Shown here piece after piece: positions 28,101 through 36,171 of a DNA stretch of 64,000 bases. Where the stretch lies: the NCBI GenBank assembly GCA_964017155.1, contig OZ024865.1, positions 42,079,120-42,143,119 of the forward strand, in the 5' to 3' direction. The translations under genes were made by a program, and so were the position numbers. Source of the stretch: Oasisia sp. SBJ-2009 (Eukaryota > Annelida > Polychaeta > Sabellida > Siboglinidae). The stretch's first letter is position 1. Every line of letters begins with the position of its first letter. The notes under the pieces were generated by a model that saw only the letters and a list, made by a program, of their open reading frames with translations, was not told the DNA's origin and did no database searches.

Positions 28101-30538
28101 CTTGCCTAAGTCGAATCTTTGGTAAACTCGCACAGAATTCCGATGAATGGGTGACTTGTAATATATTTGGGAACGATGTTATTGTCCACAAAAAACTTCC
28201 AAAATAACTTGGTTGCTTGGAGTACATGTACAAGATGAATAAACATTGTGAAATGGCTAGTCACCCAAAATAACCTAGACTGCCACTATAATGTATAATG
28301 CAATATATATGTATTTGTAATTTAAACATTATATCAACATCTAGAGAACTGATGCCCATCATGGCGTATCCAGTCAGGTTCACAATCAGTCAGTCACAAA
28401 GTTCTGCGTAAGGTATTTGAGAGGGCTGCCTTTTGTGTTACTGGTAGCTCTGAGTTACGTCATCTTCAGTTAAGTCGGATTTTCTTGTAACACGGATTAA
28501 ATATCTTATGCAAGGCTTACTGTATATATTTAATTTTATAATAAAGTTATATTGTGGCTGCTGCACAATGACGATGATGATGATGACACTGCATTAAAAA
28601 AACTTAAATATCATAACAGATCTATAAACTATTTTATTTACTGTCAAATAATTGCTTTACCCCCGAAGTTAAATAAAGCTTCTTGTATCTTGTATCTTGT
28701 ACACTCACTCACATACTCATTCACTCACTCACTCACCCATTCTTATATGTTCGTTCTTTTTTCGTTTGTTTGCTCATGAATACAGTAATTAATTTATTTC
28801 TGTGTGATTAAATTAAATAATTTTTATTAAATTCCCAGTTATCAAGAAGTGATGATCAACACTTTATATAATAAATACAGCAAATTAGTTACAAACGCTT
28901 CTAAAGTCTGACTGACCTACTTCCTATTATCTACTAGTACAGTGATTGAGTGTGAATCTACATCAACAAACCATAAATCTTGTCTACTACTCGGGTCTTA
29001 TAAGTCCTCATGATTTAAATTACCTATAGCAATGAAATAGGCATGATATAGCACACAGCAGAATGGGCTTAATCCTAGGTAGCAGGTGGAGAGGTCTTTA
29101 GACACAACGTTGAACATTAATATTTATTCAAACCAGTGAGGTAAAAAATTACTGAAGTGAAACTCACCATTTCCTCGTCTTCATTTGCAGATGTGTCATC
29201 AAGCGAGAACGTTCGGTTCCCCTCTTCATCACCAGAGGGTGACACGAACACAGACGAACATTCGACGCTTGTCAACCGTTGTTCTAGTTGTGCCTTCTCT
29301 TCAGCCATCTGTTCAGCGAGCGCCACCATCTCTTTAATTTCCTCCTCTTTCTGACGAATCTCCGCATTATGTTTATGCTTCAACTCCTGTGCAACATCCT
29401 GACCCGTTTCCGCGACAATCCGTTTAATTTCCTCTGCATGTTGCTGCTTTAATTCCTCAACTAAATCACAATTTCCGCCGGAACTCTCCAATGACTTATT
29501 TGCCTCCTTTAGCTGTTTATTCTCACGCTGCAGTCGAACTACCAACGCCGAGTTTGTACCGCCTGGACTCGCCACCAGGTTGCGCTGCTCGCTGAGAGCT
29601 TTTTTCTGCAGTTCGAGTGCGACTTTTACAGCTTCATCTTTTTCTTTTGTCACCTCGGCCTTGAGACGCGAGATGAGTTCCTCATTGTGTTTGTTCAAGT
29701 CGCGGATTTCTTGGTCTCGTTCTTTGCTGAGAGCGTCCCGTAGTTTGTGTAGTTCGCCGTCTTTCTGTTCCGCCAGACGGTCCTTGAGGCTTGCCAGGGC
29801 GTATTCCTTCTCTTTCTCGTACGAGTCTTGCAACTGTCTTAGTTCGTTCACCTTCGACAGAGACAATTACATTTTCTTCAGTTGTTTACCAACATTTTGC
29901 TCTCCGACTTCCAATGACTGTTAATTCATTGTTTATATTGTAAAATTATGTTTTGTGGAATGTCAAAATAGTTTAAGGAAAGTTCCATATTCATGTGTAC
30001 GCACTAATAACACCAACATGAGAACAAAATAAACCTAACGCTATCCAGCACAAATATGTACATGTCAAAGCAGCCTTATCTGAGTTATCACAAACAATTA
30101 GCATAACATAAATAATATATGTATACAAAATATTTGTTTCATTCATTGTTTCTGCAGCTGTTGAAGCATTTAACTCCTATCTAAAATAAAATTACAAATA
30201 ATTAATATGTCCTACGCAGGTCAGTACTTTTGATAAAATAATGTGAACATTACTGGAATACAATAGAAAACAAAGTTTCATTAACTTCACTAGTACTGTG
30301 CGTAAGTAGAACTAAGCAAAAAGATATTCAAAGTAAAATAAAAAAGACAAACCTTATCACGATGTGCCTGTTTATTTTTTGTTCGTTCTGCCTCAAGATC
30401 CGATTTCAGTTTTGCGATATGTTGTCGCATCTCATCCACCGTTCGCCGGTTCGCATCAAGCGGGTTCGAAGACGTTCGCAGACTGATCATCTTGGTTGAC
30501 ACATGTGTCGTGCTACTTCCGTTCACTGTGTTCTCCAT
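4760..30538 (-). CDS. RIM-binding-protein-like coiled-coil protein, 7 exons (gene span)
   Basis: Seven exons on the minus strand join with every intron in phase 0 and give a 513-residue protein from ATG (30,538) to TAG (4,760). Coding segments are 30538-30353, 29851-29168, 23138-23007, 22464-22333, 17236-17060, 14367-14266 and 4888-4760. The product is charged, Glu/Lys/Gln/Leu-rich heptad coiled coil nearly throughout, with no signal peptide or membrane segment, so it should be cytoplasmic. Exons 3-5 align by eye, in order, with the N-terminal coiled coil of TSPOAP1/RIM-BP proteins: a LKxxN turn, then EEKIKRLKRRNAELASIARR, then QRAR...DREIETLEEKCRSL. Exons 1-2 are coiled coil of a less specific kind, somewhat like JAKMIP proteins. 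RIM-BPs are synaptic scaffolds with SH3 and FnIII domains. None of those domains is encoded here, because exon 7 ends in a stop. It may be a coiled-coil-only paralogue, or a short isoform whose longer splice form uses exons beyond the left edge. Confidence 0.75.
5000..9700. other. intron 6 of coiled-coil gene, left part
   Basis: AT-rich intron sequence with very AT-rich stretches at 6,600-7,150 and 7,850-8,240. A short (CTGTAG)n run lies at about 7,635-7,663. No nested exon can be supported. Confidence 0.5.
9735..10140. repeat. (TA)n array plus degenerate ~28-bp tandem repeat
   Basis: A (TA)n block (about 9,758-9,812) is embedded in about a dozen degenerate copies of a unit built on CCCACCTGTTTTGGGGCCAA. 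One copy lies before the TA block, so the TA expansion sits inside the minisatellite. The 68-codon minus-strand ORF here is a by-product of the repeat. Confidence 0.75.
10150..11650. other. intron 6, middle part
   Basis: Contains a GC-richer patch (10,430-10,810) and a two-copy tandem repeat of about 68 bp (around 11,504-11,640, GAATGCTTCCAA... / GAATACTTCCAA...). No supported gene. Confidence 0.45.
11669..11959. mobile_element. short TIR element (MITE-like), copy 1
   Basis: A 291-bp segment with perfect 11-bp terminal inverted repeats, CTTTATGCAGA at 11,669-11,679 and TCTGCATAAAG at 11,949-11,959. The interior repeats a GGACAGGTA motif. Related copies start at about 21,866 and 24,723. I see no clear target-site duplication. 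Confidence 0.65.
11960..14260. other. intron 6, right part
   Basis: Unremarkable intron. At 13,515-13,535 the string ATTAAATTGAATTGAAT resembles the simple-repeat 3' tail of a non-LTR element, without an identifiable body. Confidence 0.4.
14266..14367 (-). CDS. coiled-coil gene exon 6
   Basis: Acceptor tttttcag, 34 codons (NSEIYEDKVELENIIKL...QLAQQPQ), donor CAG|GTAAAC. Phase 0 at both ends. Confidence 0.8.
14409..16139. repeat. 31-bp minisatellite, ~55 copies, intron 5
   Basis: Tandem copies of a 31-bp unit (TATAAAGATCCAAC, then TTGACTACCATCAAGAG). Variant blocks recur: a compound variant, CCTGTCTATC followed by a shortened GAGTAAAGATCGAAC unit and a truncated CTACATTATAAAG unit, appears at 14,663, 14,871, 15,110 and 15,534. 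This shows that multi-unit blocks were duplicated. The array begins about 40 bp upstream of exon 6 in transcript orientation. Confidence 0.95.
16700..17035 (-). mobile_element. tRNA-derived SINE, copy 1
   Basis: Read on the minus strand, the head near 17,035 contains a Pol III A-box-like TGGCTCCGGGGTAG and a B box GGGTTCGTATCC (around 16,970). An unrelated body follows, ending in GCGCTTTATAAAAA near 16,712. A second diverged copy lies at 21,349-21,661. The head abuts exon 5: only about 25 bases separate the SINE from the exon 5 donor. Confidence 0.8.
17060..17236 (-). CDS. coiled-coil gene exon 5
   Basis: Acceptor tatctgcag, 59 codons, donor ATG|GTGAGT, phase 0 at both ends. It contains KQRARLLAEHAKTML and DREIETLEEKCRSLSEQL. 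The QRAR...L...D..I..L...CR.L spacing matches the TSPOAP1/RIM-BP coiled coil as I recall it. Confidence 0.85.
17291..17606. mobile_element. fold-back MITE in intron 4, next to exon 5
   Basis: Two arms of about 110 bp (17,291-17,401 and 17,491-17,606) are inverted copies of each other, both carrying AGATGAGTACGACGTTT and ACACACGTGACACCAG or their complements. The loop is about 90 bp. A 20-base string (ATAAGCAATATCATCTTGAA) occurs on both sides, at 17,243 and 17,605, so local sequence was duplicated around the insertion. Confidence 0.85.
17630..21340. other. intron 4, left part
   Basis: AT-rich intron. At 18,868-19,025 there is a fragment related to the LINE 3' end at 53.76-54.06 kb (TTCCTTAATATAGCG... 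and ATACATCAGGTAAGATA). A (TA)n block sits at about 20,206-20,260. No nested gene can be supported. Confidence 0.5.
21349..21661 (-). mobile_element. tRNA-derived SINE, copy 2
   Basis: Diverged copy of the SINE at 16,700-17,035. On the minus strand it has A-box-like TGGCTCAGGGGTAG, B box GGGTTCAAATCC, then the same body (CTATAGACAG..., CCTGAGGAATGGATACTG). Confidence 0.8.
21866..22060. mobile_element. short TIR element, copy 2 (decayed)
   Basis: Begins AGCTTTATGCAGAGACCCG like copy 1 and shares the repeated GGACGGGTA motif. The right terminus is eroded. A (TA)n tract follows at 22,160-22,205. Confidence 0.5.
22333..22464 (-). CDS. coiled-coil gene exon 4
   Basis: Acceptor ctgaacag, 44 codons, donor AAG|GTCAGT, phase 0. 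It encodes EEKIKRLKRRNAELASIARR followed by LEEKVKQL, the stretch most like TSPOAP1/RIM-BP and the main basis for the family call. Confidence 0.85.
22506..22560 (-). repeat. 3' end of a non-LTR-type repeat with CTTGTAT tail
   Basis: On the minus strand the sequence reads GTTAAATAAAGTTTCTTGTATCTTGT. The same ending occurs on the plus strand at 28,668-28,700 (GTTAAATAAAGCTTCTTGTATCTTGT). I infer that these are 3' tails of one retroposon family; the bodies are not identified. Confidence 0.45.
23007..23138 (-). CDS. coiled-coil gene exon 3
   Basis: Acceptor tgtttaag, 44 codons (HQRLHESRDREKERQMHKR...LFKRENQTL), donor CTG|GTGAGT, phase 0. The terminal LFKRENQTL corresponds in position to LKEENQ in TSPOAP1-type proteins. 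Confidence 0.82.
23140..24100. other. intron 2, left part
   Basis: AT-rich intron with no repeat or ORF that I can support. Confidence 0.45.
24122..24305. repeat. 45-bp tandem repeat, 4 copies
   Basis: Four copies of a 45-bp unit (CCCTTTAACCTTTAGAGACA, then TCAGAAAAACAATTAGATTG, then TTTAA), nearly identical. 45 is divisible by three, so both strands show a 15-residue peptide repeat. That is an arithmetic effect and not evidence of a gene. Confidence 0.9.
24723..24945. mobile_element. short TIR element, copy 3
   Basis: Starts AGCTTTATGCAGATACC and ends near TCCTGCATACAACCC. It shares the GGACAGGTA-rich interior with the copies at 11,669 and 21,866. Confidence 0.55.
24950..26620. other. intron 2, middle part
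   Basis: No recognised gene or repeat. Confidence 0.4.
26923..26930 (+). promoter_or_regulatory. TATA box on the strand opposite the host gene
   Basis: TATAAATA lies in a locally GC-rich stretch (26,620-27,070) inside intron 2 of the minus-strand gene. A start site would be expected near 26,953. A candidate first exon with a consensus donor follows at 27,071. Confidence 0.45.
26953..27070 (+). other. possible first exon of an opposite-strand transcript
   Basis: Downstream of the TATA box, an ATG at 27,051 opens MRLFSR and runs straight into CGCAG|GTGAGT, a near-perfect 5' splice site. No second exon is recognised, so the product is unknown. It may instead be a non-coding transcript or the remains of a retroposon promoter. 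Confidence 0.35.
27080..29160. other. intron 2, right part
   Basis: AT-rich. It contains the retroposon tail at 28,668-28,700 followed by a TCACTCAC-type simple repeat (28,700-28,740). Short ORFs at 27.7-28.2 kb have no recognisable features. Confidence 0.45.
29168..29851 (-). CDS. coiled-coil gene exon 2 (largest)
   Basis: Acceptor gtcgaag, 228 codons, donor ATG|GTGAGT, phase 0. About 200 residues are continuous heptad coiled coil (VNELRQLQDSYEKEKEYALA...), interrupted by a Gly/Pro hinge (SPGGTNS) about 100 residues in. An acidic Ser/Thr-rich tail (SGDEEGNRTFSLDD) near the exon end could be a phosphorylated linker; that is inference. Confidence 0.85.
30353..30538 (-). CDS. coiled-coil gene exon 1 (start)
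   Basis: First ATG at 30,538 (MENTVNGSSTTHVST...). 62 codons ending HRDK, donor AAG|GTTTGT, phase 0. The first 30 residues are Ser/Thr/Asn-rich and unstructured; coiled coil begins at TVDEMRQHIAKLK. The upstream in-frame GTG at 30,559 is not needed as a start. Confidence 0.8.
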
Positions 30539-30559
30539 TGTAATATTTGGTAAAGGCAC

Positions 30560-32450
30560 GGCCGGTATAAATTTGTAGATATGTATTGATGTTTGTAGAA
30601 AAGTACAAAAATAACAATGTTATAATATAAATACTGTTACCAGTCTATGCTCCAAGAGGTATGTTTGTATAAATATATTGTTTATAATTACTTATTATAA
30701 TAAACTAAGTTATTATAAATATTCATATATAATATATTACCCTGATAAGTAGCACATCTGATATGAAGACAAAGTTCCTACAGTTATGATAAATAATTGT
30801 ATATAGTTATATAAATATAATAATTATTAATAATAATACTGATAGTGATAGTACGATCACTTCACTATAATTGACGTTACGACATAAGCATCTTCAGATT
30901 GTCTGTATTTTGTTGACTGGCCACTCTAAAGAGGTATCAATGCACGCACAACATGTGTTGGACAATACATGGACTACGAACGCGTGTCCATTGACAAACC
31001 GACTGCTGTCGAGCTGGTCTTGGAGAACGTAAACATGTCGGAACTTGTCAAAACTACTTCGTTAATTATGCAGAACTAGTATTGATTGTATTGTCACACA
31101 TAACCTTCCGAGATATACGTCCACTTTCGACTATCAGATACGTATCGTGGCACGGTTGTCGTATCAGGAACTTGTAATCCGTGAACCCAATTGTCCTGTT
31201 GAAAACTTTCAATACCTGTCAATATCAGTCCGCCATGTTCTGATGGCGGGCGCAACTTGTCACCGTGACTTTTTCGCGGTCTTCTAATACGTCTGCGGAG
31301 GCCAATAAACCTCTAGACGTCCAATAATCGATGTTTCCAACATCCACGACGCGTTGTCTTGTCTAATAAGGCACAACCGGCAAAAACTACAACTCGACAC
31401 TCCCCAAAAAACTATTCCGGGCACCAGCTACGCGCCATTTTGACACTTCGAATATTTGTGGGACATATTTGTGTACATGGTTTCGAGTCACGTGACCGAC
31501 TGAAGCCAATCGGCGACGACGTGTCACCGAGATCGACAGATCATAACAAATGCAGCACGTGGCGCGGTCGGCAACAGATGGCTCGCTTTGTAGGTAATCA
31601 ATACGATTGCGCACAACTTTAATGATCACTTATGGCGTCTGTGACGTTTGTAATTGGCGGTTGCATCCAACAATGCGCAACGCCTAGCGGGGTCGAGCGT
31701 TAAACGGTGTGAAGCGGTGATAGCTCTGACAGGGCGATCCGAACCTGATCATGGGAGTGGTCTGTGACTGTAGTTGAGGCGGGGTGGACCGTGGGGGGAT
31801 TGGGATTGCACACTCCCTCCCCTCGCGACGCATCGATTTTTTATAACATAACTCATGTCCCCGTTGAGATTGGTGAAAATGGGGCATATTCCATAGGACT
31901 GGGTATGCAAATAAAACTGATATAACTTAGAATTTCCTCAGCAAACACCAAATTTTATATAATTTTTGGTTGTTGTAATATACACGTGTATATTCTTCAG
32001 GCTTGGGTTCAAATGCTAATGTATTTGCATTTTAAAATGTTGTATTTGAACATTTCAATTTCACGATAAAAACATTTGCATTTGAATGTAAAGACCAAAA
32101 TCACATCCATTTGCATTTGAATAAAGCAACACTTGCATTTGCACTTAATTTTAAATAAAAAACACTAGCATTTGCACTAGCATTTCATTCTAAAAACTTA
32201 CATTTATTGATTAAAATCAATCGATATCGTTGTCCAGATATATTTATATGATTTTTCTGTCTCATATCGATCTGTGGTGGATTTGGTGTCTATATATATA
32301 CTTGTTATTTTTGTTTGTGTTATATAACTATTAGTTTCTTCTACCAATTTTCAGTAAGTTTCTACTTCCGAGATATACGTCAATTCTACCAATTTCCAGT
32401 AAGTTACTACTCGTAAAGTCAGACACGCCAATCCTTATGACATTAAAATA
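30560..32450. other. upstream region of coiled-coil gene
   Basis: Probable 5' flank. I see no TATA box at a useful distance. A small inverted repeat CCGCCATGTTCTGATGGCGG (31,231-31,250) and GCGCCATTTT (31,431) contain GCCAT cores of the kind bound by YY1, which is suggestive only. A degenerate TTTGCATTTGAA low-complexity tract lies at about 32,010-32,190. Confidence 0.4.
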
Positions 32451-32484
32451 GTGTCATTACTCGGTGGACCATATATTTGCAGAG

Positions 32485-32547
32485 GTGACGCACGCACGCG
32501 CGCGCGCATGCACGCACGTACATGCATACACCTAAACAGATTACACA

Positions 32548-32616
<69 letters not shown>
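32485..32616. repeat. (ACGC)n / (AC)n compound microsatellite
   Basis: CGCACG-rich start, then about 11 ACGC units, then about 16 AC units. Confidence 0.9.
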
Positions 32617-32618
<2 letters not shown>

Positions 32619-32878
32619 GCTGGCATGAACAACAGAACCAAACTTCTGCCGCTCTGTGAAACGAGATGGGCCAGTCGTGACAACGCATTGCATACATTCT
32701 GGTCTGCCTTCAGTGTTGTACGTAGTGTCTGCTCTGGGACATTATTAACAGTCGCTGAGTGTTGTCTTGATCACAATTACGTTCGTTGACGTTGACGAGA
32801 ACAATTACAGTCACGTGGACTGTGAACACGTGGTCTGTTTGCGTACTGATGATTGCAGTCACGTCGTTTCTGAACGGG

Positions 32879-33449
32879 TCGTCTGTTTGCTAAGTTAATA
32901 AAACGTTTCAGGAAATCCATCATATGCATTTCATGTTTCAATGTGTTGCCATAGATACTCGTCTATAGATGACGATAACATTACCAGTGCTGACAAAGCG
33001 CACATGTGTGTACATACCCGTACAAAAATAGCAAATTTAATAACCCTAAATACCAGTTGATACCATTGGACCATTCAGTGGTAAATTTTTGGTATCAGCT
33101 GTGGCTCAGATGCTACAACATTAACCACGTTCCGACAGTATGATAATTTATATTGTGTGTTTAATGTGTACACCAAGTCATTGCATTTAACAACGAAATA
33201 TAGCTGGGCGGATATTTGTAATGACATACTGGAACTATTGGTTTCCTTATTACGCGATTTATTATGTAACTGATGGGATTGTTCGTCTATTGCATCCGTT
33301 TGTAGTAAATTGTGATCCAGTAATGATGCAAATTAGCAACGGAGCAATATGGGCGTCATTCTATCGTTATGCATCAGTGTAGATTATGTTTGCCAATGAG
33401 GTTGACGCCTACTATTCATCTAATCGAAACTATATTTCAAATTGCATAA
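32879..33449. repeat. dispersed duplicated block, copy 1
   Basis: About 570 bp closely matching 47,408-47,981 in the same orientation, from TCGTCTGTTTGCTAAGTTAA to TATTTCAAATTGC. Scattered differences show that it is an old duplicate. No terminal inverted repeats are evident. It could be a dispersed repeat or a small segmental duplication. Confidence 0.85.
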
Positions 33450-33504
33450 AGTGTTTATATAGTCACGTCTAAGGAAGATCCGCGGAAGTCGAACGGAAAT
33501 CTAG

Positions 33505-33696
33505 ATGTGTCGTTCGATCTTCGGTATCGCGGGTCTGCTGCTGCTGCAGTTGCCGCTGCTGCTGTCGCTTCATAATGACGACGACGATGTCCTCGCCAGA
33601 GCCGACGACCAACTCAGCTACAACGTCAATCTGATTAAACCTGAGAACGATGTTTTGGAGCGACGCAAGAGAGAAATTGGAATGCCATCTCTTTAA
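33505..33696 (+). CDS. small secreted-precursor-like ORF (63 aa), unknown
   Basis: ATG at 33,505 opens a 63-codon ORF ending TAA. The N-terminus is a textbook signal sequence: MCRS, then a hydrophobic core GIAGLLLLQLPLLLSL. It is followed by an acidic stretch (NDDDDVLARADD) and ends with a polybasic RRKR site and a short peptide EIGMPSL. This is the layout of a small prohormone or secreted propeptide, with furin/PC-type cleavage expected after RRKR. There are no cysteines after the signal sequence. No family is recognised. An unspliced single exon is assumed, and I found no good donor to link it to the exon at 35,036. It may be chance: 63 codons is short, and Leu-rich signals can arise from CTG repeats like the one here. 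Confidence 0.35.
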   Translation: MCRSIFGIAGLLLLQLPLLLSLHNDDDDVLARADDQLSYNVNLIKPENDVLERRKREIGMPSL

Positions 33697-33699
33697 TTA

Positions 33700-34230
33700 T
33701 CTTATGTAGATTGTTAACAACAGTCGAAAAGTCACAGAAATAAGATTGACTGTCAGTATAAACAGAACGCACAATTTGGCATCAAGTAATCTTGCTGCCT
33801 TCAGTCATAGGAATGTAATATTAAACGAAAAAATTAACCCAAGAGCTTTTCAAGAAGTATTTTATGTTTAGTGTATTTGCTAATAATCAACACTAGTTTT
33901 ACCATCTGGTACTGTGCCGTGGACAAATGGGAATACTCCTCAATGGCTTTATTGTTTTTTTTCTAGGCGGGTACTTCGTTGACATTTATTAAAAGCACTG
34001 CCATTTTATCAATGATTGTTTACCGTGTCTGTATGGATGACTGCGGTAATATAGTCAGTTTAAATAGATTATATATCAAATCAAATTTAAACAGATGCAC
34101 GGGGCGTGAATAATCAAACTTATTATTTGCGATCCGTCTTGCAGTTTGGATGAAACGGAAATATGACACGTGCAGACATGTCTTAGTGAAATTATAATTA
34201 ATACCACGCGCTCGCATGTGTCATTGAGAG
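33700..34230. other. non-coding spacer
   Basis: No feature seen. Confidence 0.4.
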
Positions 34231-34241
34231 AGTGTCACGAG

Positions 34242-34255
34242 TGTGTGTGTGTGTG

Positions 34256-34307
<52 letters not shown>

Positions 34308-34341
34308 CGTGTGCGTGTGTGTGCGTGCGCGTGCGCGTGCG
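34242..34341. repeat. (GT)n microsatellite with GC-rich end
   Basis: About 100 bp of GT with interspersed GC steps toward the 3' end. Confidence 0.92.
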
Positions 34342-35035
34342 TATTAATTGAGGGTGCGATGCGCTTTCGAAATGTTGACTGAGCTACTTTTTATTTTGTG
34401 TTTAAATAAATGTAACCCACCCAGAAATAACTTAAGAAAACATTCATTAACAAATCACTTCGGTAAAAGTGACATTCAAAAGAAAAGTACTTGGAGCAAG
34501 AGTAAGGTACAACTCAACGTCTTAGTTTCAACATTACAGCAGGCACATCAAATGCGAGAGACTAAAATAATATTTTAGTTAATATTATTAAGTTTTCTCT
34601 ACACGAACTATAACCCAATAACGTCTGCTGAAATCAAGCAACTACTTTATATGCCAATACGATTGCGACATGGACGGTAAATCGCCTGGAATGCGTGTTA
34701 TATTTCGACATGATCATATATTGATTCCCTGATGACCTGAGATGAAAATATTGTAACGAAAAATATTTTGCGAAGTAACAAAAAGCAACGAAGTAAAAGG
34801 TATTGGTATTTTAGCTGAAAAATACTTCGTTTGAAGAAACGGAATTTATGTAAAAACTGCATTTCTTTACGCCTATCTCTTGAGAACAAAATACTTAAGT
34901 ATAGTATCGAACTATCTATACTTCATTACATGCCTCCGCTGTGTGTTCAAGCTTATGTGTAAGTTCCATACTATATACATACCAAGCGTATTCCGTCATG
35001 CATGATGGAACATTTATAACGAACCGTGTTTACAG

Positions 35036-35709
35036 GTCAACTGTGTGGCGGATGCTTTTCTGACACAGATGTGCCTACTCTCAGCCAGGCGAAAGTGAAC
35101 GATTCGATATGCGATGGGTTGGAAACATTGGCGAAGGCTGCGAGAGAAATAAAGCAGGCGTGAAAAAAAGCAGAAGCAATATGGAAACAACTGAAAGAGG
35201 AGTGGGCTCTAGAGAAGGAAGCATGGAGGCGAGCAAGACAGGCGTGGCATACGGCAAGAAAGGCTGGAAAACGAGCAACGGAAGCATGGGAGCTAGCTAA
35301 CAAGGCGTGGAAAAAGGCAAAGGGAATTCCACTCAAACCCAATGAACCTAAAACTCCACCAAGACGGCCAATAAAGCTACCGCAGAGGCCTCCCCCGAGG
35401 GGGCCACCAATGCCATTACGCGCACGGCCAATAGAGTGGCCAATATTGCATTTACCACCGCTGCCACCACCGCTGCCAATACCACCAATGGTGCCACCAG
35501 ATTGGCATCCAAAGGTACCAACAATGATGCCACAAAAATGGCATCCAACTTTGCCACCAGAATTACCACCAGACTGGCTACTAGAATGGAAGCTAAACTG
35601 GCCCCCAGACTGGGGACCAGGTTGGCCACCAAAATGGCCACGACATTGGCCAAAATTACCCGAATTGCCAAAGTGCAATAAATGGGAGGGATGGATGTGT
35701 AGTAGGTAA
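35036..35709 (+). pseudogene. Trp-heptad / Pro-Trp repeat exon with one in-frame TGA
   Basis: After an acceptor-like gtgtttacag, one frame (codons from 35,038) is open to TAA at 35,707 except for a TGA at 35,161. It starts with a Cys-containing segment (LCGGCFSDTDV...SICDGLE), then an Ala/Lys-rich helix in which Trp recurs exactly every seven residues (codons 7, 14, 21, 28, 42 and 49 after the TGA; codon 35 is Gly, GGA). It ends in a Pro-rich region with PxxW tetrads (PPDW, GPGW, PPKW, PRHW) and a CNKWEGWMCSR tail. The TGA falls on the heptad Trp position, one base from TGG. A 12-bp DNA repeat underlies the tetrads, so other frames are open locally too. No family is recognised. It is either a gene with a nonsense mutation or recoding, or a decaying exon. 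Confidence 0.5.
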
Positions 35710-36170
35710 GGTTGTTCAGACGTTTCATTATAATAGTGTTGTTACATTAAACTCAACGAACACACGCCATACGGGTTGGAAAGTACAAGAAAATAATCAA
35801 GCTTGATTAAGAAAAATGCGGCTATATAGAAACTACTGCTTAGCTAATTTCCTTCTTGTGACTAAGCAATAGGATTCATTGTTATAGCTTTCTTTTTAAA
35901 ACGAAACTTTATTCCGTTACCAATGTGTCATAACAATAATTAGTAGTAACACATGTTTTTGCTTTCATGTGATATCACATTTTGATATGCCACGATGTCT
36001 GTGCCCAGGTCACTAAAGAAAAATGGCGGCAAAATAAAAATTTCACGTACCATAATTACTGCGTTTTCTGGAACCAAACTTTCGTGTCAGCCTGTAGGTG
36101 AAGCATGAAATATTTTCTAAATATGACTTTATGTCATTGACACCCGCCATTTTACAGATGGCGGTCGCTA
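35710..36170. other. spacer
   Basis: AT-rich sequence. Two ATGGCGG-type motifs occur at 36,024 and 36,160. No gene seen. Confidence 0.4.
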
Positions 36171-36171
36171 A

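Noticed and set aside
28022..28207. 61-codon plus ORF in intron 2
   Set aside because: It starts with GTG, has no ATG, no splice signals and no recognisable motif.
35161..35163. Selenocysteine codon
   Set aside because: The TGA sits at a conserved Trp register with no Cys/redox context. I saw no SECIS-like hairpin in the following sequence, though I could not fold it.
35037..35728. Minus-strand Gly-rich 213-codon and Val/Ala-rich 126-codon ORFs
   Set aside because: Shadows of the 12-bp repeat. The plus frame has the exact Trp heptad and an acceptor site.
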